Under the pieces are notes generated by a model. The model worked only from the letters and a program-made list of their open reading frames with translations, was not told the DNA's origin and searched no databases. A DNA stretch of 27,120 nt from JBKJUK01 sp046590705 (GTDB taxonomy: Bacteria; Acidobacteriota; Thermoanaerobaculia; Gp7-AA8), in the NCBI GenBank assembly GCA_046590705.1, contig JBKJUK010000337.1, positions 1 to 27,120 of the forward strand, in the 5' to 3' direction. The translations under genes and the position numbers were made by a program. Below, piece by piece: positions 14,305 to 21,181 of this stretch (positions are counted from its first letter, which is position 1; each line of letters starts with the position of its first letter).

Positions 14305-14430
14305 GTGGAGCACAGGCAATCCTGCCTGTGACTGGACCAACTGAATTCCCGCCTGAACCTGCTCCAGTGTGATTCGAGAATGGCGGAGAACACGAGCAGC
14401 GCGTCACAGGCAGGATTGCCTGTGCTCCAC
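14305..14430. repeat. Pair of short palindromic repeats in head-to-head inversion
   Basis: Two extended copies of the short palindrome lie at 14305-14332 and 14403-14430. They are perfect reverse complements over 28 nt, with cores at 14312-14329 and 14406-14423, separated by 70 nt. Each core is itself a 7-8 bp hairpin, so the pair can form either two small hairpins or one long 28-bp stem. A partial duplicate of the flank (GTGGAGCACAGG) sits just left of the first copy. The pair separates the isochorismatase-family gene from the dehydrogenase gene. Confidence 0.85.
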
Positions 14431-14445
14431 ACTCCACTCCACACT

Positions 14446-15399
14446 TCACGTTACGCGATACTTTGGTTCGCGGTTGTTCAACACCGCCAGCATGTCGTTC
14501 GCAACCATGCTCGCCATTTCTGTTCGAGTCTCCACTGTGGCCGATCCCAGATGCGGAAGAAGTACTGTGTTCGGCGCATGCAGCAGCTGTTCGTTCACGG
14601 CCGGTTCGCGTTCGTAGACATCAAACCCCGCTCCCGAAAGATGCCCGCTTCGCAGCGCTTCCGCGACAGCGGCTTCGTCCACCAGCGGACCGCGTGCAGT
14701 GTTGATCAGATACGCCCCACGTTTCATGCTGGCGATCCGCTGCCCATTCAGTAGCTGTCGTGTCTCGTCAGTGAGCGGAGCATGCAGCGTCAGAATGTCA
14801 GCAGTTCGAATCAGCTCGTCCACAGATACGCGCAAGGCTCCCATTGCATCCGCTTCCGGCTTCGCGCTGCGTGATGCATAAATGACTTTCATTCCGAAGG
14901 CCAGTGCGCGGCGGGCCACGGCCAGCCCGATCCGTCCCATTCCGAGGATGCCGAGGGTTTTACCGTCCAGCGAGCTGCCGAGAAGCATGAGCGGGTGCCA
15001 GCCGCTGAACTCACCTGCACGCAGCATCCGATCCCCCTCGATCACGTTTCTTGTGACGGCGAGGATCAGAGCGAAGGTGAGATCCGCAGTTGCGGCGGTG
15101 AGAACGCCCGGGGTGTTGGTGATCGCGACGCCGAGCTCACGCGCGGCTTCGAGATCGATGTTGTTCGTACCTACGGCAAAGTTGCTGACACAACGCAGAT
15201 TGTCGTTGCCCGCGAGGACGTTGCGAGTGATCGGGTCGCTCAGCATGGTGATCATGCCGTCCGCTTCGCTCACGATCGAGAGCAGTTCAGTCTCGCTGCG
15301 AACTCCCTGCGCTGGATGAACAATGACCTCGCATTCACGACTGAGTAGTTCGATCGCTACATCCGGGACCTCAGCTGTGATTGCGACGATTGGCCTCAT
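14446..15399 (-). CDS. D-2-hydroxyacid dehydrogenase (glyoxylate/hydroxypyruvate reductase-like)
   Basis: NAD(P)-dependent reductase of 2-oxoacids, most like the bacterial GyaR/GhrB glyoxylate reductases. The 317-residue protein has the Rossmann motif LGILGMGRIGLAVARRA. The catalytic Arg (NTARGPLVDEAAV), Glu (GFDVYEREP) and His (LLPHLGSATVETR) are in the standard order. The N-terminal substrate domain has SNFAVGTNNIDLEAA and NTPGVLTAATADLTFALILA. I prefer ATG 15399, 7 nt after GGAGG, over a GTG five codons upstream. It starts 24 nt after the stop of the lipoprotein gene and is probably cotranscribed with it. The exact substrate is not determined. Confidence 0.93.
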   Translation of the reverse strand: MRPIVAITAEVPDVAIELLSRECEVIVHPAQGVRSETELLSIVSEADGMITMLSDPITRNVLAGNDNLRCVSNFAVGTNNIDLEAARELGVAITNTPGVLTAATADLTFALILAVTRNVIEGDRMLRAGEFSGWHPLMLLGSSLDGKTLGILGMGRIGLAVARRALAFGMKVIYASRSAKPEADAMGALRVSVDELIRTADILTLHAPLTDETRQLLNGQRIASMKRGAYLINTARGPLVDEAAVAEALRSGHLSGAGFDVYEREPAVNEQLLHAPNTVLLPHLGSATVETRTEMASMVANDMLAVLNNREPKYRVT

Positions 15400-15423
15400 G
15401 CAGTTCCTCCGCACGACGCAGCA

Positions 15424-17976
15424 TTACGGCTGCTTCTTCGACACGATCTGCAGCAGATCGTCTTCGATCAACGAAGCCGGGGTCTCGACAATCCGTCCGA
15501 GTTCCACCTCGCCGCGATACCAGATGATCGTCGCCACTTTCTCGATCTTCTTTCCCACCAGAAGATCGGCGGGACGATCTTTGCCTCGGTTGAGTCCCAC
15601 CATCTTCACCGGGAGAACGATTCCCTGCGCTGCAAGATCCTCGACGATGCGCAGCACCTTCGGAACTTCCCGCTGGCTGTCGGGGCACCAGGTCCCGAGG
15701 TAAATTTCGAGGCGGTCGTCCGGGGTGATCGAGGATGCCAGGAGCTGCAGCACATCCGCGTCGGCTACGTAGGATTGGCGTCGCGTATCGTATTCAGGTA
15801 CGTCCCCGAGCAGACGGGCCCTGGTCATTGAACCGACCTCGGTAGGAAGTGGCGTGCGGAGTACTGCTGCAGCGTCGTCTTCGTTGACGTCAGTTTTCTT
15901 GTCGATCGAAATCGTGGTCACCTTGTCACCACGCTCGATCTGGTCAGCCACGCCGCCCATGCCATCGACGACCCGTCCGAAGACCGTGTAGCCTCCGTCG
16001 AGGTGGGGCTGGGAGGAATGCGCAATGAAGAACTGCGATCCGCCAGTGTCAGGTCCCGAGAGAGCCATGCCCACCGCGCCACGCGTGTACTTCTGCATGT
16101 TGATCTCGTCTCTGATTGCGTAACCGGGTCCACCGCTCATGTCATTGCGTGGATCACCACCCTGCAGCACAAAGTTAGGGACCACTCTCATGAACGAGGT
16201 GTTGTCAAAGTAACCACGTTTGGCGAGCGCGGCGAAGTTCCAGGTGGTGATCGGAGCATCCTGGGCCAGCAGGACCAGCTCGATGTCGCCGCGAGCGGTG
16301 GTGATGGTGGCCGTGTGACGGGTTCGTGACCAGCGCACGATCTCACGATAATCTTCGATTGTCCGATTGGTCTCGTGTGGTGACAGGCGGGGTCGAATCT
16401 TCGCACCGATCTCCGCAAGCATGCCGGCAGCAGCGCGCTTGATCACGGGATCATTGTCTGAAAGTAGTCCGCGAAGGAACGCGTCACGTTCTGAAGATTC
16501 GCGAGCACCGATTGCTGTGATCGCCGCGAGTCGCGCGTCATTCATGTCGTCTTTGCGACTGGAGATTTCGGCAGCACGCAGACGCTCTAGAACTGTTGCC
16601 GGCGAATCAGTTGTGACTTTTGCGTAGCGATCGAGTGCGGTCGCCCTCACCACCACGTCCGTGTCAGCGAGCGCGGCCACCACGATCGCTTTCTCTGCAT
16701 CGATTTTGTCGTCTGGAATCGCGCCGAGCGCGGCCGCTCGCACCATGGGTGCGCTGTTGCTCATCAGCGCCGCGCGAATCTCAGCGCCGTTTGCCAGCCG
16801 CGATGAACCCTCGGCCACACGCACGCCGATCCAGGGATTCGCGTCCTTCATCAGTGTGTCCAGCGTGGTGCGGTCGGCGCCAAAGTGTCTGGTGATGGCG
16901 CCCGCTGCAATCTCACGCTGCACGCGTGCACCACTCTTCGCGAGTTCCAACAGTCGTTGTCTGGCGGTCTGGTTTTTCGCGGCGTAGTGTCCGAGTAAAT
17001 CGATGGCGCTGGCGCGCGTGCCTGGATCGGGATCGTCGAGAATCGTCGTGACCCGCAGCAGAGCATCGGATAACTCACTCGCGGCGATGACCGAAGCATC
17101 TTTGTCGGCGATGAGCGTCATCGACCGGAGTGCGTTGGTGCGCACCCAGGGATGAATGTCGCCGAGCCGCGTGAGGAGCGGTGCGAACGATTCCGTCGAC
17201 GCGATTCTACCGAGAGCCTGTGCGGCGTAGGCGCGGGCCATGGTGTCCGAGTCCGTCAGCAGCAGTTCGAGAGGTCCGCGCGCGGGGATGTGTGCTTTCC
17301 TGGAAAGAGCGTAGGCAGCCTCTCGCCGGATGGCCGGATTCGCTTCGGCAAGAAGCGCAGTTGCAGCGACCAGTGCCTGTTCATCTTCGAAACGGAAGAG
17401 GTAGCGGATGGCGCGTGCACGAACGGCCTCGGGGATGTTCGACTGAGTGAAGCGCACGAAGGAGGCGACCGGTACGTCCTTGGAAAGTTTGGCGAGAGCT
17501 TCCACCGCTTCTGCGGCTACGTCGGCGTGTTCGCGGTCTTCAGCGAGACGGAGAAGAGGCGCCACGCCGTTGCTGTCACCGATCTCGCCGAGTGAGAAGG
17601 CCGCCGTGCGACGGACCAGTGGCGAGGGATCGGAGGAGAGCGTGGTCAATTCATCGACGCCTGCCGCTTTTTCACCGGAGTCGAGGCCGCCATTGTTGTT
17701 AGCGTCGACGAATGCTTGAGGTCCGATGCGTCCAAGGGCCAGAGCGATGCGCTCGCGATGCAGCGCGTTGCGATGCGTCACCCAGGTGTTGGTGAAGACC
17801 GGATCGAATTCTCGACGGTCCTCGAGTCGCAGCACGGCGGCTTCCTCGTCGAGGGTGAGTCCGTAGGTAGCAGGAGCCGGCGATGGTTTCGCAGCTTCCG
17901 TGGTCGGCTTCGGGGCAGTGGTCGAGCAACCCAGAGCCATTGAAACTATCAGTACGCCAAGTGCCTTTGCTTTCAT
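15424..17976 (-). CDS. HEAT-repeat / cyclophilin / thioredoxin-like lipoprotein
   Basis: An 850-residue, probably lipid-anchored, exported protein. The signal sequence ends in a lipobox-like ALGC (Cys17), followed by a Pro/Thr-rich linker. Residues 70-525 are about a dozen HEAT-type helical repeats, interrupted at 91-102 by a loop with EF-hand spacing (DANNNGGLDSGE). Residues 554-692 are a cyclophilin peptidyl-prolyl isomerase: TSFMRVVPNFVLQGGDP with Arg597 and Gln605, then GGSQFFIAHSSQPHLDGGYT. Residues 755-850 resemble a thioredoxin fold with WCPDS (Cys764, Ser767), so only one active-site thiol remains. HEAT-cyclophilin proteins are known in Acidobacteriota; the C-terminal addition is the notable part. 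GGAG precedes the ATG. It is divergent from the ccm operon, and a role in periplasmic protein folding is inferred. Confidence 0.88.
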   Translation of the reverse strand: MKAKALGVLIVSMALGCSTTAPKPTTEAAKPSPAPATYGLTLDEEAAVLRLEDRREFDPVFTNTWVTHRNALHRERIALALGRIGPQAFVDANNNGGLDSGEKAAGVDELTTLSSDPSPLVRRTAAFSLGEIGDSNGVAPLLRLAEDREHADVAAEAVEALAKLSKDVPVASFVRFTQSNIPEAVRARAIRYLFRFEDEQALVAATALLAEANPAIRREAAYALSRKAHIPARGPLELLLTDSDTMARAYAAQALGRIASTESFAPLLTRLGDIHPWVRTNALRSMTLIADKDASVIAASELSDALLRVTTILDDPDPGTRASAIDLLGHYAAKNQTARQRLLELAKSGARVQREIAAGAITRHFGADRTTLDTLMKDANPWIGVRVAEGSSRLANGAEIRAALMSNSAPMVRAAALGAIPDDKIDAEKAIVVAALADTDVVVRATALDRYAKVTTDSPATVLERLRAAEISSRKDDMNDARLAAITAIGARESSERDAFLRGLLSDNDPVIKRAAAGMLAEIGAKIRPRLSPHETNRTIEDYREIVRWSRTRHTATITTARGDIELVLLAQDAPITTWNFAALAKRGYFDNTSFMRVVPNFVLQGGDPRNDMSGGPGYAIRDEINMQKYTRGAVGMALSGPDTGGSQFFIAHSSQPHLDGGYTVFGRVVDGMGGVADQIERGDKVTTISIDKKTDVNEDDAAAVLRTPLPTEVGSMTRARLLGDVPEYDTRRQSYVADADVLQLLASSITPDDRLEIYLGTWCPDSQREVPKVLRIVEDLAAQGIVLPVKMVGLNRGKDRPADLLVGKKIEKVATIIWYRGEVELGRIVETPASLIEDDLLQIVSKKQP

Positions 17977-18435
17977 CGTCTCTCCGTCGGGCGAATCATA
18001 CCTTCAGCGGTCCCGGTTACGATGAGACGGAGAGGAAGGCTCCGGGGATGCGGACTCTGACCTCGCGCTCACGAATGCACCGCGACGTCATTCCGAAAGA
18101 GCACGCCGTGCTTGAAGGCGAGCGCAGACAGGACTGCGACTGAGGAATCTACGCTCAAGGTTCGCGCTCGAGATTTACAGCGCAGTCCCTGCGCGTAGAT
18201 TCCTCGCACCCGCCCATCCCGCCGCTCGGAATGACGGCGCTCCTGTCTCCTTCTTGCGATTGCCGCGCTGCGCGGGTCGGGAATCGGATGGACGTCGTTG
18301 CGTCGATCACGCCCGCACCAATCTCCGCCTCTCTACTTCCTCCGCTCCTCGCACCCAATTCGGTCTAGAATCGTGCAACGCATGGTCGGCCAGCGACTCC
18401 GTTGACGCCCGACCGTCTTTTCCGACCCTCCCAGA
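17977..18435. other. Divergent intergenic region between lipoprotein gene and ccm operon
   Basis: These 459 nt separate two divergent transcription units and contain no convincing gene. Minus-strand TATGAT (17995-18000) could be a -10 box for the lipoprotein gene, and plus-strand TAGAAT (18366-18371) a -10 box for ccmA. Neither has a good -35 match, so both are tentative. A 149-bp palindromic repeat occupies 18087-18235. The ccmA start lacks a strong Shine-Dalgarno. Confidence 0.4.
18087..18235 (+). repeat. 150-bp nested palindromic repeat, copy C
   Basis: Same ends (GTCATTCCGA, TCGGAATGAC) and same inner pairing as the other copies: GAGGAATCTACG (18142-18153) with CGTAGATTCCTC (18194-18205). 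It has the same orientation as the 13540 copy. It sits in the divergent region upstream of both ccmA and the lipoprotein gene. Confidence 0.85.
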
Positions 18436-19167
18436 ATGTCCACGACCCAAGTACCCGCACCGACGGCAGTACCATCGACGCTCGCGATCCGTGCAGAGTC
18501 GATCAGCCGGCGTTATGGCTCGCGGTGGGCGCTTCGAAATGTGAGTTTCGAACTCGCAGAAGGAAGAACGCTTCTGGTAGCAGGGCGGAACGGCTCAGGA
18601 AAGTCGACACTCTTTCGCGTGTTGACCACGGCCATCCGCGCCCATCGCGGACAGGCTCTGGTCGCTGGTCATCCGCTGGACTCGGTGAGCGCCATCCGCA
18701 GATGCACGGCACTGCTGACTCATCAGTCCTACCTTTATGATTCGTTGACCGCTCGCGAGAATCTCGCGGTCGTGGCGCAGATGCTGAGCAGCGACAGCGA
18801 AAGAATCGACGGCCTGCTCGAGGAGGTCGGTCTGTCCGGTCGCGCGCATGAGCCGATCTCTGGTTTCTCTGCCGGGATGAAAAAGCGTCTCGCTTTCGCG
18901 CGGGTGCTGCTGCAGGACGCGCGGATCATCTTTCTCGACGAGCCATTCGGGCAGCTCGATCCTGCCGGCGTTCGCTTCGTTGAGCGAACCATCGCACGAC
19001 TTCGCGCAGAAGGCAGGACTCTGCTGGTCTCGACACATCAGCTCGAGCGAGCTGCAGAATTCTGCGACGAAGCAGTGCTGCTGGATAACGGTGCGATTAC
19101 GTGGAGCGGCTCGCCACGCGACACCGTCGATCAGTTTCGCGGCAATTCGATGGACGACATCTCATGA
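18436..19167 (+). CDS. ccmA: Heme exporter ATP-binding protein CcmA
   Basis: ATPase of the CcmABCD complex, which releases heme-loaded CcmE from CcmC in cytochrome c maturation System I. The 243-residue protein has Walker A GRNGSGKST (50-58) and an ABC signature SGFSAGMKKRLAFAR from residue 142. Walker B (IIFLDEP, with GQLDP as D-loop) and the H-loop His201 in STHQ follow. The assignment to CcmA rather than another ABC ATPase rests on ccmB directly downstream and the whole operon. Its TGA overlaps the ccmB ATG as ATGA. Confidence 0.94.
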   Translation: MSTTQVPAPTAVPSTLAIRAESISRRYGSRWALRNVSFELAEGRTLLVAGRNGSGKSTLFRVLTTAIRAHRGQALVAGHPLDSVSAIRRCTALLTHQSYLYDSLTARENLAVVAQMLSSDSERIDGLLEEVGLSGRAHEPISGFSAGMKKRLAFARVLLQDARIIFLDEPFGQLDPAGVRFVERTIARLRAEGRTLLVSTHQLERAAEFCDEAVLLDNGAITWSGSPRDTVDQFRGNSMDDIS

Positions 19168-19829
19168 GCCAGTTCTCTGCCTCACTGCGGAAAGAGGCTC
19201 TGCTTCAGTGGAGAATGCGGAGTCACTTTGCGGCAGTATTCGTCTTCGGTGCCATCACGCTGCTGCTCTTCAGTTTTGCCACCGGCCCGAACGCGACCAT
19301 GCTCCGGCAGCAGGCGGCGGGGTACCTCTGGATGGCTATCCTTTTCTGCGCCACCCTGACACTCGCTGACAGTTTTTCGAGCGAGACCGCCAGTCGGGCT
19401 GACGAGGGTCTGAAGCTCCTGCCGGTGAGCGGTCGCGTTTTCTTCTACGCCAAGGCCCTGGTCAGTACCGCCAATCTGACTCTGCTCGGCTGGAGCCTGC
19501 TCCCGCTGATGATCGTTCTTTACGACGCCGGCACGGTCCGTGTGCCGATGCTGATGTGGGTGATCGCGCTTGGCTCCGCAGCGTTGTCAGCTCCCGGAAC
19601 GTTGTATGCCGGCATGACCTCGCGGGCGCGTTCCGGCCAACTCCTGCTTCCACTGCTGCTGTTCCCTCTGGTGGTGCCTGTTCTGCTGGCGTCGATGAAG
19701 ACCACCGGGCTGGCCATCAACGGTGATCCGATGGATCAGCTGCGTTCGTGGCTCATACTGCTGGTGGCGTTCAACGCACTGTTCTGGTCGCTGTGCGGTC
19801 TGTTGTTCGAGAAAGTGTTGGAGGATTGA
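19164..19829 (+). CDS. ccmB: Heme exporter membrane protein CcmB
   Basis: Permease partner of CcmA in the inner membrane. About 221 residues with six hydrophobic segments. The N terminus (SQFSASLRKEALLQWRMR) and the segment TLTLADSFSSETASRADEGL match the CcmB pattern of a cytoplasmic start, a first helix pair and a short loop. The start at ATG 19164 overlaps the ccmA stop by 4 nt; an upstream in-frame start at 19101 would lie well inside ccmA and is unlikely. The ccmC Shine-Dalgarno lies in its last codons. Confidence 0.92.
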   Translation: MSQFSASLRKEALLQWRMRSHFAAVFVFGAITLLLFSFATGPNATMLRQQAAGYLWMAILFCATLTLADSFSSETASRADEGLKLLPVSGRVFFYAKALVSTANLTLLGWSLLPLMIVLYDAGTVRVPMLMWVIALGSAALSAPGTLYAGMTSRARSGQLLLPLLLFPLVVPVLLASMKTTGLAINGDPMDQLRSWLILLVAFNALFWSLCGLLFEKVLED

Positions 19830-19831
19830 CG

Positions 19832-20530
19832 TTGTCCAGCTCTGAAGATTTTCCACCGCTCCCTTCGCGTTCCAACGCACCGTTCTACTGGATTGCTGCA
19901 GGGACGCTACTGCTCCTGGCAGGCTCTTACATCGGACTCTTCCAGACGCCCGGTGAGCTGTTCATGGGTGACGTACAGCGCATCATGTATGTGCACGTCC
20001 CCACGGCCTGGATCGCCATGCTCGCGCTCACGTTTTCCTTCGTCTGCGCCCTTGCCTACCTCTTCACTTCCCGCTGGATCTGGGACGCGCGGCTCGAGGC
20101 GGCCATCGAAGTCGGAGTGGTGCTGGCAGCGTTGCTCTGCGTGCAGGGTTCCATCTGGGCCAAGCCGACCTGGGGCGTCTGGTGGGACTGGGATCCTCGA
20201 CTCACCACCACTGCCGTGCTCGTGCTGGCCTACGTCGGAATTCTCGCCCTTCGCCGTTCTGTTGACGATCCCGCCAGGCGCGCTACCTGGTCGGCCGTGG
20301 CGGCCATCATCGCTTCCGCCGATGTTCCGGTCGTGTACTACTCGGTGAAATGGTGGAACTCGCTGCATCAGATGCAGTCAGATCCGTCGGGCGTCTCATC
20401 GATTTTTCATCTTCCTCTTCGACTCAACGCCTTGGCCATGCTCTTCATCATGATCGGACTCCTCATGCTTCGGACTCGGACTTCGCTTCTCTCGATGCGC
20501 AGTGAACTCGCACCACCGGAGCAACTCTGA
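19832..20530 (+). CDS. ccmC: Heme transporter/handling protein CcmC
   Basis: Inner-membrane heme handling protein that loads heme onto CcmE. It is a 232-residue, six-helix protein with the WWD domain WGVWWDWDPRLTT and the two heme-ligand histidines in regions YVHVPTAW and KWWNSLHQ. I place the start at TTG 19832, in frame, 7 nt after a perfect GGAGG (19820-19824) and 2 nt after the ccmB stop. Upstream in-frame starts would run through ccmB. The TGA overlaps the ccmD ATG by one base. A TTG start may keep expression moderate (inference). Confidence 0.94.
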   Translation: MSSSEDFPPLPSRSNAPFYWIAAGTLLLLAGSYIGLFQTPGELFMGDVQRIMYVHVPTAWIAMLALTFSFVCALAYLFTSRWIWDARLEAAIEVGVVLAALLCVQGSIWAKPTWGVWWDWDPRLTTTAVLVLAYVGILALRRSVDDPARRATWSAVAAIIASADVPVVYYSVKWWNSLHQMQSDPSGVSSIFHLPLRLNALAMLFIMIGLLMLRTRTSLLSMRSELAPPEQL

Positions 20531-20685
20531 TGGACGGCATGATCGTTGGCGGTATGGAGTTCGTCTGGGCGGCCTACGGTATCTCGGCAGTGGTACTCGC
20601 CCTCTACATCGGAAGCGTCTGGTCCCGCTACCGCGCTGGTTTGCGGCGTGAGATGACCCGCAGCGGAGCGTCTCAGAATGGTTGA
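20530..20685 (+). CDS. ccmD: Small heme exporter protein CcmD
   Basis: A 51-residue protein with one transmembrane helix (about residues 12-30, FVWAAYGISAVVLALYIGSV) followed by a basic cytoplasmic tail (WSRYRAGLRREM). This is the CcmD layout, including the VWAAYG motif. CcmD keeps CcmABC and CcmE together. It starts in the ccmC stop (TGATG) and overlaps the ccmE start by 8 nt. Sequence similarity alone is weak in such a short protein; the position in the operon makes the call. Confidence 0.88.
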   Translation: MDGMIVGGMEFVWAAYGISAVVLALYIGSVWSRYRAGLRREMTRSGASQNG

Positions 20686-21181
20686 AGTCTTCGGCGTAAA
20701 TCAGGCCGAGAAGCGCCGGAATCGCATCTTCGCCGTGGTGGCCATTGCCGTCGCTGCCATCGCCCTCGGCGTTGTGACGGTTGGTGGGATTGGCGACAAT
20801 CTCGTTTACTACTGGGGACCGACCGAGGTGCTGGCAGCGGGCGGGAAAGCGGTGGGGGCCACGATTCGGCTTGGTGGTCAGGTTGCTCCTGCTTCGATTA
20901 AACGCTCGGACACCGGTTCGCTACTCGAGTTCGTAGTGATGGACCGAAGCGCGCGTGTTCCGGTCCGATCAGCCGGTGTCCCGCCGCAGATGTTTCGCGA
21001 GGGAATCGGAGTGGTCGTTGAAGGAACCATGACTGCTGCCGGTTACTTCGAGAGCAACCGCCTCATGGTCTCGCACGGCAACGAATACATCGCTCCGAAA
21101 GATGGCGAGAAGATCGATGCGGCCAGACTGATCAAGAGCGTCTCGGAAGAAAAGCCTGCGACCGGAGCCGCGAAACAATGA
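20678..21181 (+). CDS. ccmE: Cytochrome c-type biogenesis heme chaperone CcmE
   Basis: Periplasmic heme chaperone anchored by one N-terminal helix (about residues 17-37). The 167-residue protein has the OB-fold pattern NLVYYWGPTEV, then GATIRLGGQVAPASI and GIGVVVEGTM. The covalent heme ligand is His133 in SHGNEY, with Tyr137 at the expected position. E. coli has HDENY here, so the residues between His and Tyr differ. Being His-type, not the Cys-type variant, the usual heme attachment is expected. Its TGA overlaps the ccmF ATG (ATGA). Confidence 0.95.
   Translation: MVEVFGVNQAEKRRNRIFAVVAIAVAAIALGVVTVGGIGDNLVYYWGPTEVLAAGGKAVGATIRLGGQVAPASIKRSDTGSLLEFVVMDRSARVPVRSAGVPPQMFREGIGVVVEGTMTAAGYFESNRLMVSHGNEYIAPKDGEKIDAARLIKSVSEEKPATGAAKQ

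Noticed and set aside
9281..18235. Composite mobile element bounded by 150-bp repeats
   Set aside because: The genes between the copies are ordinary chromosomal genes, there is no transposase or integrase, and no target duplications are visible.
19101..19163. Upstream start for ccmB giving a 242-residue protein
   Set aside because: The extra residues lie entirely in the ccmA coding region, are Arg-rich and unlike CcmB N termini, and ATG 19164 gives a standard ATGA overlap.
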